A stretch of DNA of 64,000 nucleotides from an uncultured Pseudomonas sp. (GCF_946886105.1 NZ_CAMPHV010000016.1:52905-116904); one strand, 5' to 3'. Shown: positions 47,092 to 56,435, numbered from the stretch's first letter. The notes: generated from the sequence alone by a model not told the origin. Numbers and translations: made by a program.

Positions 47092-48174
47092 ATGAACGCC
47101 GTGAGCAAGATCGAACAACATAATCCCATAGGCACCGACGGCTTCGAGTTCGTCGAGTACACCGCGCCGACCGCCGAAGGCATTCAGCAGTTGCGCGAGC
47201 TGTTCACCGCCATGGGCTTTACCGAAACCGCCAAGCATCGCACCAAGGAAGTCTGGCTGTTCCAGCAGAACGATATCAATTTCGTGCTCAACGGCAGTCC
47301 CACCGGCCACGTGCGCGAGTTCGGTCTGAAGCACGGCCCGAGCGCCTGCGCGATGGCCTTTCGGGTGAAGAATGCGGCGCAGGCGGCGGCCTATGTCGAG
47401 TCCCAGGGTGCAACCCTGGTCGGTAGCCACGCCAACTTCGGCGAGCTGAACATTCCTTGTGTCGAGGGCATTGGCGGTTCGCTGCTTTATCTGGTCGATC
47501 GCTACGGCGACAAGAGCATCTACGACGTCGACTTCGAGTTCATCGAAGGGCGCACCCCGAACGACAACGCAGTGGGCCTGCAAGCGCTGGATCACCTGAC
47601 CCACAACGTCAAGCGCGGGCAGATGGATGTCTGGTCGGGCTTCTACGAGCGCATCGCCGGTTTCCGCGAAATCCGCTACTTCGATATCGAAGGCAAGCTC
47701 ACCGGCCTGCTGTCGCGGGCGATGACCGCGCCCTGCGGCAAGATCCGTATTCCGATCAACGAGTCGGCCGACGACAAGTCGCAGATCGAGGAATTCATCC
47801 GCGAGTACCACGGGGAAGGCATCCAGCATATCGCCCTGAGCAGCGAGGACATCTACGACACCGTGCGCAAGCTGCGCGCCAACGGTGTGGAGTTCATGCT
47901 CACCCCGGGCACCTACTACGATAAGGTCGACAGCCGCGTCGCCGGCCATGGCGAGCCAACCGAGTTGCTGCGCGAGCTGAATATCCTGATCGACGGGGCG
48001 CCCGAGGACGACGGCATCCTGCTGCAGATTTTCACCAACACGGTGATCGGTCCGATCTTCTTCGAGATCATTCAGCGCAAGGGCAACCAGGGCTTTGGCG
48101 AAGGCAACTTCAAGGCGTTGTTCGAGTCGATCGAGGAAGACCAGATCAAGCGGGGCGTGATCAAAGCCGACTAG
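47092..48174 (+). CDS. hpd: 4-hydroxyphenylpyruvate dioxygenase
   Basis: Converts 4-hydroxyphenylpyruvate to homogentisate with Fe(II) and O2, the entry step of tyrosine breakdown. 360 residues from ATG 47092 after a strong GAGGAGG (47081-47087). The two vicinal-oxygen-chelate domains are present: LDHLTHNVKRGQMDVW supplies the first Fe His, GEGIQHIALSSEDIY the second, and GPIFFEIIQRKGNQGFGEGN the Glu and the C-terminal helix. First gene of a same-strand catabolic cluster; long palindromic repeats separate it from the next gene. Confidence 0.95.
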   Translation: MNAVSKIEQHNPIGTDGFEFVEYTAPTAEGIQQLRELFTAMGFTETAKHRTKEVWLFQQNDINFVLNGSPTGHVREFGLKHGPSACAMAFRVKNAAQAAAYVESQGATLVGSHANFGELNIPCVEGIGGSLLYLVDRYGDKSIYDVDFEFIEGRTPNDNAVGLQALDHLTHNVKRGQMDVWSGFYERIAGFREIRYFDIEGKLTGLLSRAMTAPCGKIRIPINESADDKSQIEEFIREYHGEGIQHIALSSEDIYDTVRKLRANGVEFMLTPGTYYDKVDSRVAGHGEPTELLRELNILIDGAPEDDGILLQIFTNTVIGPIFFEIIQRKGNQGFGEGNFKALFESIEEDQIKRGVIKAD

Positions 48175-48196
48175 GCTGAAAGCCTAATCGTAGGGT

Positions 48197-48256
48197 GGGT
48201 TAGCGGCGCATTACACCAAGCGTATAAGCAGCGCGGTGTAATGCGCCGCGTAACCC
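48197..48256. repeat. Long palindrome downstream of hpd
   Basis: Arms GGTTAGCGGCGCATTACACC (48198-48217) and GGTGTAATGCGCCGCGTAACC (48235-48255) pair almost completely, loop about 17 bases. A related inverted pair follows (CCCATGGTGGGTTACGGCGCGC at about 48282-48303 and CGCGCGCCTAACCCACCCTACG at 48334-48355). This is the common GGGTGGGTTA...TAACCCACCC type of intergenic repeat of Pseudomonas; it may attenuate or stabilise the hpd transcript. Confidence 0.7.
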
Positions 48257-48383
48257 GCCATGCGCTGGCAGGTCGATCACCCATGGTGGGTTACGGCGCG
48301 CAAGAATCAGCAGGGTGCTTGCAAAACGGTGGACGCGCGCCTAACCCACCCTACGAAAACGCCGCATCGAGGAGACACCGGCC

Positions 48384-49529
48384 ATGAGCCGTAACTGGAT
48401 CAGCTTTCCCCTGCGCGAGGGCGAGTGTTCGCGTCAGGCGCACTGCGATTTTCCCGAAGGTACCTACGAGCGCGAGATGGGCCGCGAGGGCTTTTTCGGT
48501 CCCACCGCGCACTTGCACCACAAGCACCCGCCGACCGGTTGGATCGACTGGGAAGGGCCGTTGCGCCCCCATGCGTTCGACTTCAACGCGATCGCCAGCG
48601 AGCGCGACTGCCCGCTGGAGGCTCCGCTGTGCCTGCATAACGCCGATGTGCAACTGCGCATCTGGAAGACACACGGCGCCATGCGCCATCTGGTGCGTAA
48701 TGCCGATGGTGACGACTTGCTGTTTATCCACGAAGGGGCAGGGCACTTCTATTGCGACTTCGGTCACCTGACCTATCGCGATGGCGATTATCTGGTGATA
48801 CCTCGCGGCACCGCCTGGCGCATCGAAGCCAGCGAGCCGACCTTTATGCTGCTGATCGAGAACAGCGACGGCGCTTACCAACTGCCGGATAAGGGCTTGC
48901 TCGGCCCCCAGGCGATCTTCGATCCGGCGGTGCTCGATCACCCGAAACTGGACGATGCCTTCAAGGCGCAGCAGGACGAAAACACCTGGCAGATTCGCAT
49001 CAAACGGCGCAACCAGATCAGCGCCGTGACCTACCCCTACAACCCGCTGGATGTGGTCGGCTGGCATGGCGACAACACTGTGGTGCGCCTCAACTGGCGG
49101 GATATCCGCCCGCTGATGAGCCATCGTTATCACCTGCCGCCATCGGCCCATACCACCTTCGTGGCTAATGGCTTTGTGGTCTGCACCTTCACGCCGCGGC
49201 CGGTGGAAAGCGATCCGGGTGCGCTGAAAGTGCCCTTCTATCACAACAACGACGACTACGACGAAGTGCTGTTCTACCACCGCGGCAACTTCTTCAGCCG
49301 CGACAATATCGAGGCCGGGATGGTCACGCTGCACCCGTGCGGCTTCCCCCATGGTCCGCACCCCAAGGCGCTGAAGAAGAGCCAGGAAAGCCCGGCGACC
49401 TTCGTCGAGGAAGTGGCGGTGATGATCGATACCCGTCGCGCCCTGGAAGTCGGCGACGCCGCTACGGCGGTCGATGTACCCGAATACGTGAACTCCTGGC
49501 GGGCGCCGGGCAAAGACAACTTGAAATAG
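48384..49529 (+). CDS. Homogentisate 1,2-dioxygenase-like cupin protein (short form)
   Basis: 381 residues, clearly shorter than classical HmgA (about 435). Expected reaction: opening the homogentisate ring to maleylacetoacetate with Fe(II). Conserved pieces: TAHLHHKHPPTGW, FIHEGAGHFYCDFG, and the C-terminal iron-site region HNNDDYDEVLFYHRGNFFSR followed by MVTLHPCGFPHGPHPKAL. Flanked by hpd and by fumarylacetoacetase and maleylacetoacetate isomerase genes, which makes the homogentisate role very likely. The sequence is a distinct subfamily lineage, so activity on another gentisate-like substrate is a residual possibility. Confidence 0.82.
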   Translation: MSRNWISFPLREGECSRQAHCDFPEGTYEREMGREGFFGPTAHLHHKHPPTGWIDWEGPLRPHAFDFNAIASERDCPLEAPLCLHNADVQLRIWKTHGAMRHLVRNADGDDLLFIHEGAGHFYCDFGHLTYRDGDYLVIPRGTAWRIEASEPTFMLLIENSDGAYQLPDKGLLGPQAIFDPAVLDHPKLDDAFKAQQDENTWQIRIKRRNQISAVTYPYNPLDVVGWHGDNTVVRLNWRDIRPLMSHRYHLPPSAHTTFVANGFVVCTFTPRPVESDPGALKVPFYHNNDDYDEVLFYHRGNFFSRDNIEAGMVTLHPCGFPHGPHPKALKKSQESPATFVEEVAVMIDTRRALEVGDAATAVDVPEYVNSWRAPGKDNLK

Positions 49530-49612
49530 GTAAGCGGGGCCGCCCAGGTCGCGCGCCCCACTACCCTGAAGAACAGCTGCGGTGCGCATGGCGCACCCTA
49601 CGAGGGTTGAGC

Positions 49613-50596
49613 ATGAAACTCGCATCACTGAATCAAGGCCGCGATGGCGTACTGCTGGTGGTCTCCCGAGACCTGCGCCATGCCGTCAAGGTGCCGCAGA
49701 TCGCAGCTACCTTGCAGGCCGCGCTGGATGATTGGCAGATCAAACGTTCGCATCTCGAGGCCATGTATCAGCGCCTCAACGATGGCCTGTGCGAGGACGC
49801 CTTCGTCTTCGACCAGGCCGATTGCCACAGCCCGCTGCCGCGCGCCTATCACTGGGCCGATGGCAGCGCCTACGTCAACCACGTGGAGCTGGTGCGCAAG
49901 GCCCGCGGCGCGGAGATCCCGGAGAGCTTCTGGCACGATCCGCTGATGTACCAGGGCGGCGCCGACAGCTTTATCCCACCCCACGCGCCGATTCAGATGG
50001 CCGATGAGGCCTGGGGCATCGACCTGGAGGCCGAGATCGCGGTGATCACCGACGACGTGCCCATGGGCGCCACGCCTGCCGAGGCCGCCGGGCATATCCA
50101 GTTGCTGATGTTGGTCAACGATGTGTCGCTGCGGAACCTGATTCCCGGCGAACTGGCCAAGGGCTTCGGCTTCTACCAGAGCAAGCCGTCCTCGAGTTTT
50201 TCGCCGGTGGCCATTACTCCGGACGAGTTGGGCGATGCATGGCGCGACGGCAAAGTGCACCGGCCATTGGTGTCACATATCAACGATGCGCTGTTCGGCC
50301 AGCCGGATGCTGGCGTCGACATGACCTTCAACTTCCCGACCCTGGTGGCCCATGCCGCCAAGACCCGACCGCTGGGCAGCGGCACCATTATCGGTTCCGG
50401 CACCGTGTCCAACTACGACCGCAGCGCCGGGTCTTCGTGTCTGGCGGAGAAACGCATGCTCGAAGTGATCGCCGAGGGCGAGGCGAAGACGCCGTTTCTC
50501 AAGTTCGGCGACCGGGTGCGCATCGAGATGTTCGACGAGGCCGGGCACAGCCTGTTTGGTGCCATCGATCAGGTGGTGGAGCGCTATGAGCGGTAA
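49613..50596 (+). CDS. Fumarylacetoacetate hydrolase family protein (fumarylacetoacetase)
   Basis: 327 residues from ATG 49613; the open frame further upstream runs into the preceding gene. It cleaves fumarylacetoacetate to fumarate and acetoacetate, the last step of the homogentisate route. Metal-binding acidic residues occur in WGIDLEAEIAVITDDV and LVNDVSLRNLIPGEL; GFGFYQSKPSSSFSPVAI and RPLGSGTIIGSGTVSNYD are catalytic-domain signatures. It is shorter than eukaryotic FAH and of the bacterial FahA2-like type. Preceded by GAGGG 5-9 bases upstream. Confidence 0.9.
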   Translation: MKLASLNQGRDGVLLVVSRDLRHAVKVPQIAATLQAALDDWQIKRSHLEAMYQRLNDGLCEDAFVFDQADCHSPLPRAYHWADGSAYVNHVELVRKARGAEIPESFWHDPLMYQGGADSFIPPHAPIQMADEAWGIDLEAEIAVITDDVPMGATPAEAAGHIQLLMLVNDVSLRNLIPGELAKGFGFYQSKPSSSFSPVAITPDELGDAWRDGKVHRPLVSHINDALFGQPDAGVDMTFNFPTLVAHAAKTRPLGSGTIIGSGTVSNYDRSAGSSCLAEKRMLEVIAEGEAKTPFLKFGDRVRIEMFDEAGHSLFGAIDQVVERYER

Positions 50597-50627
50597 GTCG
50601 AAAGCCGCAGGCGGGGGCTGGTTTTCG

Positions 50628-50684
50628 GTAGCCCGGATGGAATCCGGGGGAGGTTTTAAGCTTCCCGGATTTCATCCGGGCTAC
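50628..50684. repeat. GTAGCCCGGAT palindromic repeat
   Basis: Arms GTAGCCCGGATGGAATCCGGG (50628-50648) and CCCGGATTTCATCCGGGCTAC (50664-50684) are inverted copies around an A+T-richer loop. Typical dispersed Pseudomonas intergenic hairpin. A partial single-arm relative occurs at about 55376-55390. Confidence 0.7.
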
Positions 50685-50693
50685 AAGACTCGG

Positions 50694-50762
50694 GTAGGGT
50701 GGATGACGCCTTTTTCATCCACCATTGCAATTGGTGGATGGGTGGAGCGTCATCCACCCTAC
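50694..50762. repeat. GTAGGGTGGATGACGC palindromic repeat
   Basis: Arms GTAGGGTGGATGACGC (50694-50709) and GCGTCATCCACCCTAC (50747-50762) are perfect inverted copies. Between them is a second inverted pair (CATCCACCATTGC / AATTGGTGGATG). It lies between the fumarylacetoacetase and maiA genes, next to the previous palindrome. Confidence 0.75.
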
Positions 50763-50821
50763 GTAGTCGCAGGAAGTGCGTACAGGAACGCTTGCGCAGA
50801 GCTTCGAATGGGAGGTACGCC

Positions 50822-51481
50822 ATGCTGACGCTCTATGGCTACTGGCGCTCCAGCGCGGCTTACCGCGTACGTATCGCCCTTAACCTCAAAGGCCTGGCCT
50901 ATCGGCAGGTGCCGGTACACCTGGTCAAGGAGGGCGGGCAGCAGCATGCGGATGCGTACAAGACCCTGAACCCCCAGGAGTTGGTGCCGCTGTTGGTCGA
51001 CGCCGGCACCGACCAGGGTGAGGTGCGCATCGCTCAGTCCCTGGCGATTCTCGAATACCTCGACGAGGTGTTTCCGGTGCCGGCTTTGTTGCCCAGCGAT
51101 CCGGTGCGACGCGCCCAGGTGCGGGCGCTGGCACTGCATATCGCTTGCGACCTGCACCCGCTGAACAACCTGCGTGTTTTGCAATACCTGTCCGCCGAAT
51201 TGGGCGTCTCGGACGAAGCGAAAAACGCCTGGTATCGGCATTGGCTACACACCGGTCTGGCCGCGGTGGAGCAGGGCCTCGCTGTATTCGATGAGCGCTT
51301 GTCGCTCGGCGAGCGTCCCGGCTACCTCGAGGCCTGTCTGGTTCCGCAAATTTACAACGCACGGCGTTTCAACTGTGACCTCGAGGCTTACCCGCGCATC
51401 CTCTGCATGGTCGCGCGTTGCGAAGCCCTGGATGCCTTCAAACAGGCTGCCCCGGAGGCGCAACCCGACGCCCAGTTGTAA
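50822..51481 (+). CDS. maiA: Maleylacetoacetate isomerase (zeta-class glutathione transferase)
   Basis: 219 residues from ATG 50822 preceded by GGGAGG. It isomerises maleylacetoacetate to fumarylacetoacetate using glutathione. LYGYWRSSAAYRVRIALNLK contains the SSxxxR active-site motif of the zeta class; LVPLLVD and QSLAILEYLDEVFP bind glutathione; CDLHPLNNLRVLQYL is the conserved C-domain helix. It completes the hpd-to-fumarate pathway together with the three genes before it. Ends 90 bases before the transporter. Confidence 0.93.
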   Translation: MLTLYGYWRSSAAYRVRIALNLKGLAYRQVPVHLVKEGGQQHADAYKTLNPQELVPLLVDAGTDQGEVRIAQSLAILEYLDEVFPVPALLPSDPVRRAQVRALALHIACDLHPLNNLRVLQYLSAELGVSDEAKNAWYRHWLHTGLAAVEQGLAVFDERLSLGERPGYLEACLVPQIYNARRFNCDLEAYPRILCMVARCEALDAFKQAAPEAQPDAQL

Positions 51482-51571
51482 GCGGCTTTACCCTAGCTGT
51501 CTTGCCTAGCTCCGCCACGCCATAAGCGCGGCGGGTTCGTTCCCGTCACAGACAACAACAAAAGGTGACGC

Positions 51572-53032
51572 ATGACCCGTGAAAAACCGAAGAATCTCTG
51601 GCTCTCGCGCTGGGGGTTCATCCTCGCTGCAACCGGCTCGGCCGTTGGCCTGGGCAATATCTGGAAATTCCCCTATATCACCGGTGAGTACGGCGGCGGC
51701 GCCTTTGTGCTGATGTACCTCGCCTGCATCCTGTCGATCGGCATTCCGGTGATGATGACCGAGATCGCCCTGGGCCGGCGCGGCCGCGGCAGCCCGATCG
51801 ACGCGATTGCCCGGGTGGTCAAGGAGAACAACGGCAACCCGCTGTGGAAGACGGTCGGCATCATGGCCATGCTCTGCGGTTTTCTGATCCTATGCTTCTA
51901 CGTGGTGGTGGCCGGTTGGGCCTTCGCCTACACCTGGAAAATGCTCGACGGCTCGCTCACGGCGAACAGCGTCGAAGCGCTCGGCGAGGTATTCGCGGCG
52001 CACAACGCCAACCCTTGGCAGCTCGGTGGCTGGAGCGTGCTGGTATCGTTGCTGACGATGTGGATAGTCGCCAAGGGCGTGCAGAAGGGCATCGAGAGCG
52101 CGGTGCGCTGGATGATGCCGGGCCTGGCGCTGATGCTTCTGGTGCTGGTCGGCTACGCCTTTACCAGCGGCAGCTTCGCCGCCGGCTTCGACTTCCTGTT
52201 CACCTTCGATGCCTCGAAGATCACCGGCGAAGCGTTGCTCGCGGCCCTCGGCCATGCGTTCTTCACCCTCAGCCTAGCCTCCGGAGCGATTCTGGTTTAC
52301 GGCTCCTACATCCCCGATGGCCAGTCGATCGCCCGCACCACCTTTATCGTGGCGATCTGCGACACCTGTGTGGCGCTGCTTGCGGGGTTGGCGATTTTTC
52401 CGGTGATCTTCGCCAATGGCCTGAGCCCGAGCTCTGGCCCCGGATTGATCTTCATGAGCCTGCCGCTGGCCTTCCAGCAGATGCCGTTCGGTACGGCCTT
52501 TGGTGCGCTATTCTTCGCCATGGTCTCGATTGCCGCGCTGACTTCGGCGATCTCCCTGGCCGAGGCCACGGTTGCCTATCTCAACGAGAAATATGGCATC
52601 AGCCGCTTCAAGGGCGCAGTCGCGGCCGGGGTGGTGTTGTTACTGCTCAGCCTGCTGGCGATGCTCTCGTTCAACCTGATGGCCGGCTGGACGCCGCTGG
52701 GCAAGAACCTGTTCGACTGGCTGGATTATCTGACCTCGCGCTGGATGATGCCGCTCGGCGGAATCTTCATGGTGCTGCTGGCCGGTTACGCGCTGCGTGG
52801 CGAGATCATGCGCGACGAGCTGAACCTGCCGCCGCTGGGCTATGCGCTCTGGCTGTTCATGGTGCGCTACGTATGCCCGGTGCTGATCATGATGGTGTTC
52901 CTGCATGCCCTCGGCTGGTTGGGTTTCGACCCCATCGCCAAGTGGTACTGGATCGCCGGCGTCATCGGTCTGCTGGCCATTCTCGGCGAGCTGCTGAGAC
53001 CGCGTGTGGTGCCGGCACTCGCCGGACGCTGA
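51572..53032 (+). CDS. Sodium-dependent transporter, NSS/SNF family
   Basis: 486 residues, about twelve membrane helices, LeuT-type Na+-coupled amino acid symporter. WGFILAATGSAVGLGNIWKF with FPYITGEYGGGAFVLMYL is the TM1 Na+/substrate site; TLSLASGAILVYGSYIP in TM6 and MVSIAALTSAISLAEA in TM8 are also conserved. Ribosome site AAAGGTGACGC. Location directly after the tyrosine degradation genes suggests uptake of tyrosine or another aromatic amino acid, which is inference. An intrinsic terminator follows at 53069. Confidence 0.88.
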   Translation: MTREKPKNLWLSRWGFILAATGSAVGLGNIWKFPYITGEYGGGAFVLMYLACILSIGIPVMMTEIALGRRGRGSPIDAIARVVKENNGNPLWKTVGIMAMLCGFLILCFYVVVAGWAFAYTWKMLDGSLTANSVEALGEVFAAHNANPWQLGGWSVLVSLLTMWIVAKGVQKGIESAVRWMMPGLALMLLVLVGYAFTSGSFAAGFDFLFTFDASKITGEALLAALGHAFFTLSLASGAILVYGSYIPDGQSIARTTFIVAICDTCVALLAGLAIFPVIFANGLSPSSGPGLIFMSLPLAFQQMPFGTAFGALFFAMVSIAALTSAISLAEATVAYLNEKYGISRFKGAVAAGVVLLLLSLLAMLSFNLMAGWTPLGKNLFDWLDYLTSRWMMPLGGIFMVLLAGYALRGEIMRDELNLPPLGYALWLFMVRYVCPVLIMMVFLHALGWLGFDPIAKWYWIAGVIGLLAILGELLRPRVVPALAGR

Positions 53033-53068
53033 CCCCCGCAGCGGCACTTTCGATGCCGCTCGATACGA

Positions 53069-53102
53069 ATGCAGGGCACCAATCGTGTGCCCTGCATTTT
53101 TT
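53069..53102 (+). terminator. Intrinsic terminator after the NSS transporter
   Basis: Perfect 11-bp stem ATGCAGGGCAC (53069-53079) / GTGCCCTGCAT (53087-53097) with a 7-base loop, followed by T's to 53102. It ends the hpd-to-transporter cluster. 53103-53273 holds no gene. Confidence 0.88.
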
Positions 53103-53273
53103 AGGCGGAAATTCGCCGATAGGTGCTGTCGTGGCGGCGGAAAACCGCCTGTTTTTGTTGCGGCAGGCGCGCCAACCCAATCTGAAACACGCGCAAACTC
53201 AGGCTGCCCAGCCTCTTTGGCCTAAGCTCTAGTCAATACCTGTCGACTATATGGGTAGAGTCGTTTGCAATGC

Positions 53274-53288
53274 TGGCACAGCGGTTGC
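53274..53288 (+). promoter_or_regulatory. Sigma-54 (RpoN) promoter candidate for the chemoreceptor
   Basis: TGGCACAGCGGTTGC fits the -24/-12 consensus TGGCAC-N5-TTGC at every defined position with correct spacing. Transcription would start near 53300, about 60 bases before the ATG at 53359. No enhancer-binding site was identified. Confidence 0.6.
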
Positions 53289-53358
53289 GTAGATTTGTCC
53301 GCCGAGCCCATGCCCACCATGGCTGGCATCTAGAACAATAAGAAATGGAGTAGTGCTT

Positions 53359-55314
53359 ATGTTGCAATCCGCCACCCGCCTGTTCGCCGACCTTGCCGTG
53401 GGTAAGAAGTTATTTTTTGGTTTCAGCCTGGTGCTATTGCTGACGGTTGCGATGACCGGCATTGGTTTCGTCGCGATCAAGACGGTCATGCAAGGGCACG
53501 AGCTGAGCGGGAGGCTGCTGGCAGTCAATCTGGCGATACTTCAGGCACGCCGTCTGGAGCGCAACTTCGCCCTCGAACAAAGCCCGGAGAGTGCCACCCG
53601 GGTACGCGAAAGCTTGATCGGCGTACAAGAGCTGCTGACGCAATTGCAGAACGCCGCCTCGGCAATCGAGGTGAAGCGCTATCAAAGCATGAGCCAGGCG
53701 ATTACCGATTACCTGAGCCAGTTCGACAGCTATGTCGAGGTGCAGGAAAAGGCGCGCGAAGCGCGTAAGGACATGCGCGAGGCGGCGGGCGAGGCGCGCG
53801 ATCAGTTCGAGGTGATCGAACTGGACATGTACGACGCCGTCCGCGAGTTGCGCTTGCAGGGCGATCGCCTACGCGGGAGCGACCCCTTGACCCTGGCGGA
53901 AACCGCATCCGGCCTGAGCAAGCGCATGCTCGATCTGCGCGGCCACGAAAGCCTGTACATCATCGACAGTTCGGACAAGGCGCTGGAAGAGTGGAACTAC
54001 GTCAGCGAAGACCTGCAAACCGTGGCCAGCAGTTTGAAGGTTTGGCTGGACGATGCGCAGAAATCCGCCATCGATACCGCCTTGCAATCCTTGACCTTGT
54101 ATCAGCGCTCTTTCGGTTACTACCAGCTAGTTCGCGAACAGCGTCTGGCCACGGAAAAGGCCATGGTCGAACGGGCGCGCTCGGCTCTGGAACTGGCCGA
54201 CGCCGCGAAAGCCAACGCCGAGCAGCAAATGCATGATGTTAGCCGCCGGGCCATGCTGATGCTCGGAGGCATGGGGGCCGGGGCCGTGGTGCTTGGTTTG
54301 CTGGCCGCCTTGTTGATCTCGCGGTCGATCGTCATCCCGCTGCGCCAGAGCGTCGCCTACGCCAAGCGTATCGCCGACGGCGATCTGAGCCAGGATTTGC
54401 TGTTGCAACGCAAGGACGAACTCGGCCAACTGATGGCCGCGATGCAGAGCATGACCGCCAGCCTGCGCAACCTGGTTGGACGTATCGGCGGCGGTGTCGG
54501 CCAGATCGCCGCGGCGGCTGAACAGTTGTCGACTATCACGGCGCAAACCAGCGCCGGCGTGCAGAGCCAAAAACTGGAGACCGAGCAGACCGCTACCGCG
54601 ATCCACGAAATGGCTGCCACCGTGCAGGAAGTGGCGCATAACGCCGAACAAGCTTCCCAGGCCGCGCAGACCGCGGATCGAGAAGCCCAACAGGGCAATC
54701 ATGTGGTACAGCAGGCGGTTTCCCAGATCGGCACCCTGGCCGCCGATGTCGAGCAATCCGCCGAGGCAATTCAGGAACTGAACAAGGAGAGCGGGCGCAT
54801 CGGCAGTGTGCTGGAGGTCATCCGCAGCGTCGCCGAGCAGACCAATCTGCTGGCGCTGAACGCGGCGATCGAAGCGGCACGCGCGGGCGAGCAGGGCCGC
54901 GGTTTCGCCGTGGTCGCCGATGAAGTGCGCGCCCTGGCCAAGCGCGCCCAGGAGTCGACCCAGGAGATCGAAACGCTGATCGCCGGCTTACAGCGCATGG
55001 CCCAAGGGGCGGTGACGAAAATGGAAGGCAGCCGCAGCCTGACTCAGCGTACCGTCGGCTTGGCGGCCGAAGCGGGCGATGCGCTACGGCGCATCACCCA
55101 GTCGGTGAGCACCATCGAGCAGATGAACCAGCAGATCGCCGCTGCCGCGGAAGAGCAGAGCGCAGTGGCCGAGAACATCAATGAAAGCGTGACGCGGGTG
55201 CGCGATATCGGCGAACAAAGCGCCAGTGCCGCCGAGCAGACGGCAGCCTCGAGTGCCGAATTGGCGCGCCTGGGCGTGGAGCTGCAGGGCTTGGTCGCGC
55301 AATTTCGTACCTAG
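53359..55314 (+). CDS. Methyl-accepting chemotaxis protein, probable HBM-type sensor
   Basis: 651 residues from ATG 53359 (GGAG 8 bases before). TM1 at about 17-40, a periplasmic all-helical region of about 255 residues (43-297), TM2 at about 297-320, HAMP at 320-372, then the cytoplasmic signalling hairpin with the conserved tip [20 protein letters not shown]. The sensor length and heptad-like helices match the helical bimodular (HBM) class, whose known members bind organic acids or amines; the ligand is unknown. No CheR-binding pentapeptide at the C-terminus (ends LVAQFRT). Preceded by a sigma-54-type promoter. Confidence 0.88.
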   Translation: MLQSATRLFADLAVGKKLFFGFSLVLLLTVAMTGIGFVAIKTVMQGHELSGRLLAVNLAILQARRLERNFALEQSPESATRVRESLIGVQELLTQLQNAASAIEVKRYQSMSQAITDYLSQFDSYVEVQEKAREARKDMREAAGEARDQFEVIELDMYDAVRELRLQGDRLRGSDPLTLAETASGLSKRMLDLRGHESLYIIDSSDKALEEWNYVSEDLQTVASSLKVWLDDAQKSAIDTALQSLTLYQRSFGYYQLVREQRLATEKAMVERARSALELADAAKANAEQQMHDVSRRAMLMLGGMGAGAVVLGLLAALLISRSIVIPLRQSVAYAKRIADGDLSQDLLLQRKDELGQLMAAMQSMTASLRNLVGRIGGGVGQIAAAAEQLSTITAQTSAGVQSQKLETEQTATAIHEMAATVQEVAHNAEQASQAAQTADREAQQGNHVVQQAVSQIGTLAADVEQSAEAIQELNKESGRIGSVLEVIRSVAEQTNLLALNAAIEAARAGEQGRGFAVVADEVRALAKRAQESTQEIETLIAGLQRMAQGAVTKMEGSRSLTQRTVGLAAEAGDALRRITQSVSTIEQMNQQIAAAAEEQSAVAENINESVTRVRDIGEQSASAAEQTAASSAELARLGVELQGLVAQFRT

Positions 55315-55409
55315 CGCGGTCAGCCAGCAGTAGCGCGACCGCGGGCCTGAGCGGTACCAGGTGTCGGAGCGCTTCCGGATTTCATCCAGGTCTAGTATCG
55401 AGCGCTATA

Positions 55410-55436
55410 AAAAAACCGGCGCAAGACCGGTTTTTT
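55410..55436. terminator. Bidirectional intrinsic terminator between the chemoreceptor and folE
   Basis: AAAAAACCGG (55410-55419) pairs with CCGGTTTTTT (55427-55436) across a 7-base loop. A-run on one side and T-run on the other let it end transcription from both converging genes. Confidence 0.85.
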
Positions 55437-55452
55437 AATGCTCAGCGGTTGC

Positions 55453-56001
55453 TCAGTTATTGACCAGGCTGAGGAATTCGCTGCGGGTGGCGGCGTTTTC
55501 GCGGAATTCGCCGAGCATCACCGAGGTGACCATCGAGGAGTTCTGCTTCTCCACGCCGCGCATCATCATGCACATGTGCTGGGCTTCGATCACCACGGCC
55601 ACGCCGAGGGCACCGGTCACTTGCTGGATCGCCTCGGCGATCTGCCGGCTGAGGTTCTCCTGGATCTGCAGGCGACGCGCATACATGTCGACGATGCGTG
55701 CGACTTTCGACAGGCCGAGCACCTTGCCGTTGGGGATATAGGCGACATGGGCCTTGCCGATGAATGGCAGCAGGTGATGCTCGCACAGCGAGTACAGCTC
55801 GATGTTCTTAACCAGCACCATCTCACTGGCGTCGGAGCTGAACAGTGCGCCGTTGGTGACTTCTTCCAGGGTTTGCTGGTAGCCGCGGCAGAGGTACTGC
55901 ATGGCTTTGGCGGCACGTTTGGGCGTGTCGAGCAGGCCTTCGCGGGAAACGTCCTCGCCGAGTTGGCCGAGAATCGCGGTGTAGTTCTGTTCCAGGGACA
56001 T
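55453..56001 (-). CDS. folE: GTP cyclohydrolase I
   Basis: 182 residues. It converts GTP to dihydroneopterin triphosphate, first step of tetrahydrofolate (and pterin) synthesis. [19 protein letters not shown] holds Zn ligands Cys and His. [40 protein letters not shown] (second Zn Cys and active-site His) and [13 protein letters not shown] are canonical. It ends at the shared terminator. In pseudomonads a pterin also serves phenylalanine hydroxylase, upstream of the tyrosine route next door, though no operon link is visible. Confidence 0.95.
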   Translation of the reverse strand: MSLEQNYTAILGQLGEDVSREGLLDTPKRAAKAMQYLCRGYQQTLEEVTNGALFSSDASEMVLVKNIELYSLCEHHLLPFIGKAHVAYIPNGKVLGLSKVARIVDMYARRLQIQENLSRQIAEAIQQVTGALGVAVVIEAQHMCMMMRGVEKQNSSMVTSVMLGEFRENAATRSEFLSLVNN

Positions 56002-56099
56002 GATCTTCCTGTGGCACTAACGGCTATGAAACGGATATAGATAAAACAGATGCGCAGGGTAGGGCGGCGCTGCCGGGCTGGCAAGAGCAGCGCTCGGTT

Positions 56100-56435
56100 T
56101 TACTCCGGCGACTGCAGATCGCGGGCCCAGTTTTCGGCCCATTGGGTCAGCGGCAAGAATTGTTCGACCAGGCCCACGCCCAGCGGCGATAGCTGGTAGC
56201 CCAGCTCGCCGTTCTCCAGCAACCGCGCCTCGCGTAGCTCGCTCAAGCGGGTATTGAGCACCGACGGCGACAAGCCTTCGCAGCGGCTTTGCAGTTCGCG
56301 AAAGTTGGCCGGCGACTGCCGAAGTTCCCAGAGTATGCGCAGGCTCCAGCGCCTGCCGAGCAGATCGAGCAAGGCCATGATCGGCCTGCCGGTGGTGGAG
56401 CCACGAACTTTTTCACCTGGTTTTGCTGTACTCAT
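56100..56435 (-). CDS. HxlR-family transcriptional regulator
   Basis: 111 residues from ATG 56435 (a GTG two codons upstream is possible). Winged helix of HxlR type: ALLDLLGRRWSLRILWELRQ, FRELQSRCEGLSPSVLNTRL (recognition helix) and LLENGELGYQLSPLGVGL. No effector-sensing Cys is apparent. It is divergent from a carboxymuconolactone-decarboxylase-family gene over an 85-base region carrying GTAGC/GCTAC repeats (about 56459-56494), likely its operator, so it probably regulates that gene and itself. Confidence 0.85.
   Translation of the reverse strand: MSTAKPGEKVRGSTTGRPIMALLDLLGRRWSLRILWELRQSPANFRELQSRCEGLSPSVLNTRLSELREARLLENGELGYQLSPLGVGLVEQFLPLTQWAENWARDLQSPE

Noticed and set aside
48351..49628. 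425-codon minus-strand frame over the homogentisate dioxygenase-like gene
   Set aside because: Antisense shadow; longer than the real gene only because stops are rare in G+C-rich DNA.
51844..53232. 462-codon plus-strand frame inside the sodium symporter
   Set aside because: Out-of-frame, Arg/Pro/Ala-rich translation without membrane segments; the symporter frame has clear family motifs.
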